Positions 22,886 to 30,097 of a DNA stretch of 64,000 bases are shown in pieces; within the stretch, counting starts at the first letter, position 1, and the number at the start of each line of letters is the position of its first letter. Source of the DNA: Onthovicinus sp900555545 (GTDB taxonomy: Bacteria; Bacillota; Clostridia; Oscillospirales; Acutalibacteraceae); assembly GCA_949296915.1 (NCBI GenBank), contig CASFPX010000001.1:124001-188000 (forward strand), read 5' to 3'. Position numbers and translations under genes: made by a program. Below the pieces are notes generated by a model. It had not been told where the DNA came from. It ran no database searches and was given only the letters and a program-made list of their open reading frames with translations.

Positions 22886-24965
22886 ACAGGCCCTCTCCCG
22901 CACGATCGCCCTGGCGGGGAATCCGAATGTGGGCAAGAGTACCGTGTTCAATGCGCTCACAGGTATGCACCAGCACACCGGCAACTGGCCGGGCAAAACG
23001 GTAGCCCGGGCGGACGGCAGCTGCACGCACCACGGGAGGCTCTACCGGATTACCGACCTGCCAGGGACTTACTCGCTCCTGTCCCGCTCGGAGGAGGAAG
23101 CCGTCGCACGCGACTTCATCCTGTTTGACGGCGCGGACTGCGTTGTCGTGGTGTGCGATGCGTGCTGTCTGGACCGGGGGCTGAACCTGGTCTTGCAGAC
23201 GGCGCAACTGACAGAACATATCGTTGTGTGCGTCAACCTGATGGACGAGGCGAAAAAGAAGGGGATCCGCATTGATCTGAACCGGCTGGAGGAAAAACTC
23301 GGTTTTCCGGTTGTCGCCACCTGTGCCCGCGATAAAAGGGGATTGGTGCGGCTGATGGACGCCGTCGAGACCCTGCCGGAATACCGGCAAAAAAGGCAAT
23401 GCCTGCACGTGCGGTTCCCCAAGCTGATCGAGAATGCCGCCGCCAGGGTGGTGCCCATAGTGGAACGGGAGGCGGGCACAGGTGTAAACGCCCGCTTCCT
23501 GGCCCTGAAGTTGCTGGAGGGGGATCCCGACCTGGTGGATAGCCTTGACCGCCGGCTGGGCCTGCGGATGGAGGGGGAGCTGGGCGATGCAGTCGCCGCT
23601 GCCCGGAAATTTTTAGCGGACCGGTTTATTCCCGCGGAGCGGCTGCGCGACGAGCTGGCGGAGACCACCGTGCGCGCCGCCGCAGCCATTGCGGAGGCAT
23701 GTGTGACCGCCCCGGCGGATTCCGATCGCCGCGACCGGAAGATCGACCGGGTGATAACCGGGAAATATACCGGGATGCTCCTGATGCTGTTGCTGCTGGG
23801 GACCGTCTTTTTCATCACGGTGGTGGGGGCCAACTACCCCTCCGGCTGGCTGATGGATGCATTCAACGCGCTCGGATCGGCGCTGCGAGCCGGGCTGACC
23901 TCTATCCATACGCCGGATTGGCTCCTGCGCCCTCTGATGGATGGCGTTTACCTGACGCTGACATGGGTGATCGCGGTTATGCTGCCGCCAATGGCGATCT
24001 TTTTTCCGATGTTCACCCTGCTGGAGGACGCCGGTTTCCTACCGCGGATCGCTTTTAATATGGATCACAGCTTCAAGCGGGCCGGTGCGTGCGGCAAACA
24101 GGCGCTGACCCTGTGCATGGGCTTTGGCTGCAATGCCGTGGGCGTGACGGGGTGCCGGATCATCGACTCCCCGCGGGAGCGGCTGATTGCCGTGCTGACT
24201 AATGCCTTTGTCCCGTGCAATGGGCGGTTCCCCTTTTTGATCACGCTGATTACCGTTTTTTTTACCGGAGCGCTCACCTTCCCGCTGAATGCGGCCGCCG
24301 CCTCCCTCCTGTTGATGGGCGCCATCCTGCTGAGTGTCCTGATGACGCTGCTCGTTTCCCGCCTGCTGTCGCATACCGTGCTGCGGGGCGTCCCCTCCGC
24401 CTTCATGCTGGAACTGCCGCCCTACCGCAGGCCGCAGTTTGGCCGCGTGATTGCACGCTCCATGCTGGACCGCACCGTCTTTGTGCTGGGGCGCGCTGCC
24501 GCTGTGGCCGCACCTGCCGGGTTGATCCTGTGGCTGTGCGCCAATCTCACTGTGGGCGGCAATACCATTTTGGGCTGGATTACCCAGCTGTTGGATCCCG
24601 TGGCGCGGTGGTTCGGGGTGGATGGTGTGATCTTTGCGGCGTTCCTGTTCGGATTACCGGCCAATGAGATTGTGCTGCCCATCCTGATGATGGGGTACCT
24701 GTCGGCCGGTGTGATGGCGCCGGTGGAGAATGAGGCCATGCTGGGGGCACTCTTTACCCAGCACGGATGGACGCCGCTCACTGCGCTGAACGTGATCTTG
24801 TTATGTCTGTTTCACCTGCCGTGCGCCACAACGCTCTGGACGGTCAAAAAGGAGACCGGCGGCTGGCGTTGGACGGTGCTGGCAGCGGTGCTTCCGCTCG
24901 CCTGCGGGCTGCTGCTGTGCCTGTTTACCACACAACTTGCGCAACTGATGCGTTTAAGTTCATAA
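22869..24965 (+). CDS. feoB: Ferrous iron transport protein B (second system)
   Basis: A 698-residue FeoB. G1 GNPNVGKS (17-24), G3 DLPG (about residues 60-65), G4 NLMD; the switch NWPGKTV is conserved. Membrane Gate motifs are GFGCNAVGVTGCR and NAFVPCNGRFP, the second with Gly-Arg instead of the Ala-Lys of the first copy. It is distinctly diverged from the first FeoB (6588-8759), so it is not a recent duplication. Two start codons are possible, ATG 22869 (AAGGAGG only 3 nt away) and ATG 22875 (9 nt, better spacing). No Cys-rich partner follows. It may be specialised for another condition or metal. Confidence 0.95.
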   Translation: MAMADEQALSRTIALAGNPNVGKSTVFNALTGMHQHTGNWPGKTVARADGSCTHHGRLYRITDLPGTYSLLSRSEEEAVARDFILFDGADCVVVVCDACCLDRGLNLVLQTAQLTEHIVVCVNLMDEAKKKGIRIDLNRLEEKLGFPVVATCARDKRGLVRLMDAVETLPEYRQKRQCLHVRFPKLIENAAARVVPIVEREAGTGVNARFLALKLLEGDPDLVDSLDRRLGLRMEGELGDAVAAARKFLADRFIPAERLRDELAETTVRAAAAIAEACVTAPADSDRRDRKIDRVITGKYTGMLLMLLLLGTVFFITVVGANYPSGWLMDAFNALGSALRAGLTSIHTPDWLLRPLMDGVYLTLTWVIAVMLPPMAIFFPMFTLLEDAGFLPRIAFNMDHSFKRAGACGKQALTLCMGFGCNAVGVTGCRIIDSPRERLIAVLTNAFVPCNGRFPFLITLITVFFTGALTFPLNAAAASLLLMGAILLSVLMTLLVSRLLSHTVLRGVPSAFMLELPPYRRPQFGRVIARSMLDRTVFVLGRAAAVAAPAGLILWLCANLTVGGNTILGWITQLLDPVARWFGVDGVIFAAFLFGLPANEIVLPILMMGYLSAGVMAPVENEAMLGALFTQHGWTPLTALNVILLCLFHLPCATTLWTVKKETGGWRWTVLAAVLPLACGLLLCLFTTQLAQLMRLSS

Positions 24966-25041
24966 CTGCACCGCCCGTGGCGCACATAAAACCGCTCCCA
25001 CACGGTAAAATATAGGTATAACGTTGTGGGAGGTCATTTGA

Positions 25042-25887
25042 ATGGTTGAACGCAAATTCAACGCCGGGGATTTAACCCGATTCCGCCGGGAACTGGTGCG
25101 TCAGGAGCGCAGCGCCGCCACGGTAGAAAAATACCTGCGGGATGTGGGCCAGTTTGGGGCATGGCTGCAGGGGCGGGCAGTTACGCCGGAGGCTGTGGCC
25201 GCGTGGAAAAGGGAGCTTTTGGCGCGCGGATATCATCCCGCCACCGTCAATGGCAAGCTGGCGGCGGTCAATGCGCTGTTCCGGCAGCTGGGCTGGGAGG
25301 GCTGCCGGGCGCGGTCGCTGCGGCTGCAGCGGCGGATTTTCCGCGAGGAGCGGCGGGAGCTGACGCGGGCGGAGTACCTGCGCCTGGTGCGCAAGGCGCG
25401 GGAGCAGGGGCGCGAGCGGCTGTCCCTGCTGCTGGAGACGATCTGCGGCACGGGGATCCGGGTATCGGAGGTGCATGCCATCACCGTGGAGGCGGCGGCC
25501 TGCGGCTGCGCGGAGATCGCCCTCAAGGGGAAGATCCGCACCATCCTGCTGCCGGGCAAGCTGTGCCGCAAGCTGCTCCACTACGCCCGAAAAAATAAAA
25601 TCGCCTCCGGCGAGATTTTCCTCGCCAGGGGCGGCAATCCGTTATCGCGCAAGCGTATTTGGGCGGAGATGAAGTCGCTGTGTGCGGCGGCGGGCGTCGC
25701 ACCGGACAAGGTGTTCCCACACAACCTGCGCCACCTGTTTGCGCGTGAATTTTACACCCACACGCGGGATGTGGTGCAGCTGGCGGATATTTTGGGCCAC
25801 AGCAGCCTGACCACCACGCGCATCTATCTGATCTCCACGGGGGCCGAACACCGGAGAAAGTTGGAACAGCTTCACCTTGTCAGTTAG
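25042..25887 (+). CDS. Tyrosine recombinase, probable pilus-switch invertase
   Basis: A 281-residue phage-integrase-family recombinase. The N-terminal SAM-like core-binding domain (about 8-90) contains RSAATVEKYLRDVGQF. The catalytic domain has all expected residues: Arg140 (GTGIRVSE), Lys164, His227-xx-Arg230 (HNLRH), His253 (GHSS) and the nucleophile Tyr262. Length and layout fit XerC/D- and FimB-like invertases rather than large phage integrases. A GTGGGAGG site precedes the ATG. The stop at 25887 lies 2 bp before the left inverted repeat of the adjacent invertible segment, so it is the obvious enzyme for that switch. No excisionase or phage genes are nearby. Confidence 0.93.
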   Translation: MVERKFNAGDLTRFRRELVRQERSAATVEKYLRDVGQFGAWLQGRAVTPEAVAAWKRELLARGYHPATVNGKLAAVNALFRQLGWEGCRARSLRLQRRIFREERRELTRAEYLRLVRKAREQGRERLSLLLETICGTGIRVSEVHAITVEAAACGCAEIALKGKIRTILLPGKLCRKLLHYARKNKIASGEIFLARGGNPLSRKRIWAEMKSLCAAAGVAPDKVFPHNLRHLFAREFYTHTRDVVQLADILGHSSLTTTRIYLISTGAEHRRKLEQLHLVS

Positions 25888-25888
25888 A

Positions 25889-25908
25889 GACGGAAGAAAT
25901 ATTCTGTC
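25889..25908 (+). repeat. Left inverted repeat (recombination site) of the switch
   Basis: GACGGAAGAAATATTCTGTC. Its reverse complement matches 26236-26255 at 19 of 20 positions. Internally it is arm GACGGAA, 6-bp spacer GAAATA, arm TTCTGTC (inverted arms, one mismatch), the layout of a tyrosine recombinase core site. Confidence 0.9.
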
Positions 25909-25948
25909 TTGTTGTTAAGCTGATCTCCTTCGCCTTCAATCTTACATA

Positions 25949-25977
25949 ATTATATCACTGATAGTTAACAGATTCAA
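25949..25977 (-). promoter_or_regulatory. Promoter inside the invertible segment
   Basis: Minus strand TTGAAT (25972-25977), 17-nt spacer, TATAAT (25949-25954) with an extended TGA just upstream. In the present orientation it transcribes towards the 3' end of the recombinase gene, where there is no sense gene. After inversion it would start about 50-60 bp before the fixed DNA to the right of the switch. Confidence 0.8.
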
Positions 25978-26113
25978 CCATTTTGATTTTTTATTGGCGT
26001 TGAATCTCAATTCTATTAAAATATGACGAACCGAACTTGAAAATTTTGGGCGGTTCTCTACTGTTATGCCGTTTTTTGGGGGGCAAATTCAAAAGAGACA
26101 TCGCTTGCAAACC

Positions 26114-26152
26114 CATCCGAATGAAAATTTTACCATTCGGGTGAGTTTTTTT
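26114..26152 (+). terminator. Terminator inside the invertible segment
   Basis: 10-bp stem CATCCGAATG/CATTCGGGTG (26114-26123, 26134-26143; one wobble), 10-nt loop, then AGTTTTTTT. In the present orientation it would stop read-through from the recombinase gene into the pilus operon. Confidence 0.75.
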
Positions 26153-26235
26153 ACTTGAGCGCTGTCTCAAATAGGAAATTTAGAATTTTAGGAAAAATTC
26201 GCGCGGAAATTTGTAGTTAACGCACGTTTGAGCGG

Positions 26236-26255
26236 GACAGAATATTTCTTCTGTC
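26236..26255 (-). repeat. Right inverted repeat (recombination site) of the switch
   Basis: GACAGAATATTTCTTCTGTC. Arms GACAGAA and TTCTGTC are a perfect inverted pair around the 6-bp spacer TATTTC, which is the exact reverse complement of the spacer in the left site. Inverted sites with identical crossover spacers give inversion, not deletion. Confidence 0.9.
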
Positions 26256-26256
26256 C

Positions 26257-26566
26257 GGTTGGCCCGGCACCGGCTAAGCCGGCCGGGGGGCTGCGGGCCC
26301 GCGCCGCACGCGGCAGGGGTCCGGCCAAAGTCACCGGGAAGCTTTGGGCGATCAGGCCAAACGCTCAATCGGATTCTGATAGAAAAACCGGAAGGGAGCG
26401 ATGGAAACACAATGTAAGAAATCGGGCGGCTCTGCCCGCGGGCAGCGGATCCTGCCCACTGCGCAGTTCCCCGGCAGCACCGGCGGGGGCTGTACGCGCA
26501 GGGCGCAGGTGCCGAGCATACCGCCCGTTTGCTTAAAAAATTTATCAGAAAGGAAGACAAAAGGTT
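26257..26566 (+). other. GC-rich structured leader of the pilus operon
   Basis: About 310 bp between the right repeat and the first surface gene, abruptly GC-rich after the AT-rich switch. It contains several self-complementary blocks (CCGGC-TAA-GCCGG near 26271-26283; CCGC...GCGG near 26301-26313; GGGCGGC/GCCCGC near 26424-26440). An in-frame ATG at 26401 with AAGGGAGCG upstream opens an 81-codon frame that overlaps the surface gene; its sequence looks non-protein. It may be a regulatory leader RNA; no known riboswitch class was recognised. Confidence 0.45.
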
Positions 26567-27538
26567 ATGAAGAAAAAATTAATCTCCAGCGTTTTAGCGT
26601 GCGCATTTTGTCTTGCCGCGCTGCCGGTCGGTGCCATGGCAGCTGAGGCGGACTATGCATCTTTTGAGGAGGGCTTGGCAGAAAAGGATCCTATCCTCTA
26701 CATCTCCGACAAGGCCGATTGGGACGCCTTTGTGGTCAAGTCGGCACAGGTTAGCGCAGATCAGCGCGTTCAGCTGACCACCAACCTCAACCTGGAGGGC
26801 GCTTCCTATCAGGCCATCCAGTTCGAGGGCGACTTCGACGGTGGGAACAACACCATCTCCAACGCCACGTTTACGCCAAACGGAGAGAATTGCGGCATGT
26901 TTGCCAAGATCAGCGTAGACCAGAAGATCGCCAACCTGACACTGGAGAACATCTCCGCCAAAGGCAACGTACTGACAACTACTTATTCCGGCGTTCTGGC
27001 CGGTCAGGTCTACGGCGGCGATGGCCACCGCGCTACCACGCTTGTACAGAACGTCCACGTGATCGGCGGTTCCGCCACCGGGCGCACGGCGGCCGGTGTG
27101 GTGGGGTACACCTTCCTCAACACAATGCGGTACTGCTCCGCCGATGGTGTCAGTGTGACCGGCCTCGCCAACGCGGGCGGTATCACCGGCCTGACGTATG
27201 GAGACATCATCTCCTGCTACACGGATAATCTGAGCCTCACTGCCCTGCAGGCGCGCGGCCGCGGTGGTATCACCGGCAAGCTGCTGGAGAGCGGCAGTAT
27301 TGTCAATTGCTGGTACACCTATGAGGCAATTTACGGCGAAGAGCAGCTGCCAGGTGAAGTGGATGGAAACTTCTACCTTGATAAAACCAAGGAACCTTCT
27401 GAGCAGTGGAGCAGCGCACGGACGTGGGCCAATGCCACTCCTGACACTCAGCCTGATTGGGTTGCTACTCCCACCGTCGATGGTGTCAGCATTGATTTCG
27501 CCGGGGAAATCAACTACACCTTTGCACAGAATAGCTAA
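26567..27538 (+). CDS. Secreted GLUG-repeat surface protein
   Basis: A 323-residue protein with a clear signal peptide (MKKKLISSVLACAFCLAALPVGAMA-AEA). The mature part has beta-helix-like GLUG repeats: FDGGNNTISNATF, LAGQVYGGDG, TAAGVVGYTF, LANAGGITGLTYG and GRGGITGKLLESGSIVNCWYTYE, spaced as in IgA-protease and adhesin passenger regions. There is no LPXTG signal, so it is secreted or associates with the pilus. AGAAAGGAAG precedes the ATG. It is the first gene downstream of the invertible promoter and lies 19 nt before the pilin gene. A role as adhesin or pilus accessory is inferred. Confidence 0.83.
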   Translation: MKKKLISSVLACAFCLAALPVGAMAAEADYASFEEGLAEKDPILYISDKADWDAFVVKSAQVSADQRVQLTTNLNLEGASYQAIQFEGDFDGGNNTISNATFTPNGENCGMFAKISVDQKIANLTLENISAKGNVLTTTYSGVLAGQVYGGDGHRATTLVQNVHVIGGSATGRTAAGVVGYTFLNTMRYCSADGVSVTGLANAGGITGLTYGDIISCYTDNLSLTALQARGRGGITGKLLESGSIVNCWYTYEAIYGEEQLPGEVDGNFYLDKTKEPSEQWSSARTWANATPDTQPDWVATPTVDGVSIDFAGEINYTFAQNS

Positions 27539-27557
27539 GGAGGGTTGATAAGCTGAC

Positions 27558-29648
27558 ATGAAAACAAAAGCTATTAACCGGATCTTCAGTGCGGTAGTGG
27601 CGCTGTTCCTTCTGGTAGCACTGCTTCCCACGTCCGCTTTTGCAGCCGGTGATATTACTCCATTCTCAGTGATAGGCACCGCCGTTTCTCATCTCGACGC
27701 AACAACAAGAAGCTTTTTGCCTGGGCAGGTTGATGTATTTCCGAGTGATTTAATCGAAAAATCTGATACATCCATTTGGGGTAGTTCGGACCTTCCCGCT
27801 GGGGAATATACTCCTGAGATTCCCAATGACCAGCGCGAATACATCATCGACGGTGTAAAATATACGCTGGCTGAAATTGATGTGGTTCTTGATTATAGTA
27901 CCTTCGGTGATGGTGAAGATGTAAGATACGCTTTTACTGATTTGGATAATCTTACTCCTGTAACCATTCCAGAAGATGTAGGTGCGGTGTATCTTGAATA
28001 CTACTGGAACTGGGAGGAAACCGGTGAGGTAGACCCCGACGAGCCCGGTGGCGCGCCGACGCTCACCAACTTCATTTTCAGCGTGGATCGCGCGGTGGCG
28101 CAGAACGGTACCGCGCTGACCGCGACCAAGAACGAGGATGATGTCGATGTCTACTGTGTCACCGAGAACGCGGCGGGTCAGAAGACCGGCCTGACCGTGA
28201 CCTATGACACCAGTATGGACATGAGAAACTTGGGCATCAGCGGTCTGGAAGATGAGTATAGTGGCCTGAGCGCTTGGAACATCCTGCAAATGGCGAAGAA
28301 CCAGATCAAGGACGACACGTGGGTTGCCCTGACGTTTAAGTTCGATGGCAACATCAACGTAGTGACCGACGTGGATTACAGTGAAGCCCATCTGGATAGC
28401 AACATGTTCGTGCTGAAGGAGGATAATCCGTACACGGTTGACGAAGCGAATAACGCTCTGATCGTCCACTGCCGCTGGGACAAGGCCAGCGCGACCGGCA
28501 CCCTCGACCCCATGATCTACTTCAATGATCTGAAGGTCACGCTGCCCGCTGATTGGGATGATTCCATCACGATCGTGAGCAATGGAGATGTAAAGGGTAA
28601 GATGATCGCCAACGTGGGCGGTCTTAGTATGGACATTGACGGCGGCGTTGCGGACGACCAGTTCATCCTGAAGACGAAGGACAAGGTCAGTGAGCCCGGT
28701 ATGGATAAGACCATCGTGCTCGAGGACGGCACCGAGGCCGATAAGGACACCGTGGCCGCTGGCGATATCGTGGACTTCCAGCTGGAATCTACCGTGCCGG
28801 AGAGATTCGCCGAGATCGATTACACGTTCGTTCAGGATCAGCCGCCAAAGGGTACTGCCAAGGGCAGCTATGTCCTGACCTTCCATGATCAGATGGATGA
28901 AAAACTGGAGCTAAATAATGACTCCTTCCAGATTATGGTGGGCGATCAGGAGATCGATCAGGCGTATTACACCATCACCACCTCTGATCTGAAAGATGAT
29001 TGCACCTTCGAGGTTGAGCTTGATCTTGTCAAGTTGTATAACGCCGGTATCATCACCGAGGCCGACTTCGGTATCACGCCTATCACCGTCAACTACACGG
29101 CTACGTTGGATGATGATGCCAAGGCGGGCCAGTACTTGAACACGGCTTGGGTGCACTATCCTGATGATGAATCCACGCACGACACGGTAGAGGTCTACAC
29201 CTATGGTATTGACATCTTCAAGTATGACCAGGCGAATCCAGACGAGGGGCTGAAAGGCGCAGAGTTCGAGCTCTACAAAGATGACGATGTGACCGTAAAC
29301 GAGGATGGCAGCGTAACCGTGAATGGCGGCGCTGAGCCGGTCTGGACAGGCGAATCCGGCAGGGATGGCCATGTGTTCGCGGACGGCCTGGACGAGGGAG
29401 TCTACTACCTGTTCGAGACCGATGCTCCCACCGGCTACGTCAAGAGCGATGAACCTCTGAAAATTGTGATTCCGGGAGAGGCTGGACCCACCGGTGACTA
29501 TCGCGTGGACGTTCAGTTCGCCAACAGCCAGATCCCGCACACCGGCGGCGTGGGCACCACCCTGTTCACCATCGGCGGCGCGGCGATCATTGTGGGCGCG
29601 GGCATTGTGTTCGTGGTTACCCGCAGGCGCAAAAAGGTGAATGACTAA
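27558..29648 (+). CDS. Isopeptide-forming pilin-like surface protein, LPXTG-type anchor
   Basis: A 696-residue cell-wall protein. The signal peptide ends near AFAAG (about residue 31). The middle (about 165-395) is a lysine- and aspartate-rich beta region. A fimbrial D2-type isopeptide domain follows (about 395-560, TVAAGDIVDFQLES ... NTAWVHYPDDEST). Then comes a SpaA/Cna_B-like domain with VYTYGIDIFKYD and the E-box YYLFETDAPTGYV. The C-terminus is a sorting signal: IPHTGG, a hydrophobic helix and RRRKK. The IPHTG motif is a variant of LPXTG. No obvious YPK pilin lysine motif is visible. The N-terminal 120 codons are AT-richer than the rest. A class C sortase gene follows, so this is the likely major polymerised subunit. 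Confidence 0.88.
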   Translation: MKTKAINRIFSAVVALFLLVALLPTSAFAAGDITPFSVIGTAVSHLDATTRSFLPGQVDVFPSDLIEKSDTSIWGSSDLPAGEYTPEIPNDQREYIIDGVKYTLAEIDVVLDYSTFGDGEDVRYAFTDLDNLTPVTIPEDVGAVYLEYYWNWEETGEVDPDEPGGAPTLTNFIFSVDRAVAQNGTALTATKNEDDVDVYCVTENAAGQKTGLTVTYDTSMDMRNLGISGLEDEYSGLSAWNILQMAKNQIKDDTWVALTFKFDGNINVVTDVDYSEAHLDSNMFVLKEDNPYTVDEANNALIVHCRWDKASATGTLDPMIYFNDLKVTLPADWDDSITIVSNGDVKGKMIANVGGLSMDIDGGVADDQFILKTKDKVSEPGMDKTIVLEDGTEADKDTVAAGDIVDFQLESTVPERFAEIDYTFVQDQPPKGTAKGSYVLTFHDQMDEKLELNNDSFQIMVGDQEIDQAYYTITTSDLKDDCTFEVELDLVKLYNAGIITEADFGITPITVNYTATLDDDAKAGQYLNTAWVHYPDDESTHDTVEVYTYGIDIFKYDQANPDEGLKGAEFELYKDDDVTVNEDGSVTVNGGAEPVWTGESGRDGHVFADGLDEGVYYLFETDAPTGYVKSDEPLKIVIPGEAGPTGDYRVDVQFANSQIPHTGGVGTTLFTIGGAAIIVGAGIVFVVTRRRKKVND

Positions 29649-30090
29649 TCCCTTCATTCCCTGATATCCTGATCCCTTGAGGGGGGGCTCTCCTCCCCTC
29701 AGGGGCTCCCCCGCCGCTGCCGGTTTCGGCGGCGCGCGGGAGATGTACAATCCTCGTAGGGCGGGAGATTGTACCATGCAACAGGCCCTCTAAGTAGGGA
29801 GCCATGGAAAGCACAAACCCGACGCCTCCCTTGTGTAAAGGGAGGTGTCGAAGCCGGAGGCTGAGACGGAGGGATTGTTACAGGGAGAAGGTTCGCGAAA
29901 AGCCACTGGCTTCCAGCCGACAACCCTCCACCCGCTACGCGGGAGCCTCCCTTACACAGGGAGGCCGTGGAAAGCACAAACCCCCGCAGGGCGGGAGATT
30001 GTACGATGCAATAACCCCCCTTTAACGGCAGGAGCCCCGATACAGCCACACGGCTGCGGCGGAGCTCGTACCGCTAAAAGAAAGGTACTT
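29649..30090. repeat. Interspersed repeat cluster between pilin and sortase
   Basis: About 440 bp without a gene. TGGAAAGCACAAACCC occurs at 29805-29820 and 29968-29983. GCGGGAGATTGTACCATGCAA (29761-29781) recurs with one change at 29991-30011. TGTACAATCCTCGTAGGG (29744-29761) nearly repeats 17306-17323. Two perfect hairpins, CCTCCCTT-GTGTA-AAGGGAGG (29825-29845) and GCCTCCC-TTACACA-GGGAGGC (29945-29965), resemble short palindromic repeat units spread in Clostridia genomes. They may also act as transcript-end or processing hairpins in the pilus operon. Confidence 0.72.
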
Positions 30091-30097
30091 GGATCTG

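Larger units (their letters stand above)
25909..26235. mobile_element. Predicted invertible promoter segment (327 bp, OFF orientation)
   Basis: AT-rich non-coding segment bounded by the two inverted recombination sites. It holds a strong sigma-A promoter at 25949-25977 reading leftwards (minus strand), away from the pilus operon, and a rightward terminator at 26114-26152. Recombination between the sites would turn the promoter towards 26567. The arrangement matches the principle of the E. coli fimS element and the invertible switches of Clostridioides and Bacteroides; inversion itself is inferred. Confidence 0.82.

Noticed and set aside
25042..25887. Tyrosine recombinase as the integrase of a phage or conjugative element
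   Set aside because: No tRNA attachment site, excisionase, relaxase or phage genes are near, while an inverted pair of core sites directly follows the gene, which fits a dedicated invertase better.
26257..26566. c-di-GMP or cobalamin riboswitch upstream of the pilus genes
   Set aside because: Conserved cores of both classes were looked for by eye and did not match; only unspecific GC-rich hairpins are visible.
26401..26646. 81-codon frame with a good ribosome site in the pilus leader
   Set aside because: Composition is low-complexity and it overlaps the signal peptide of the surface protein; kept only as a possible leader peptide in the leader entry, not as a gene.
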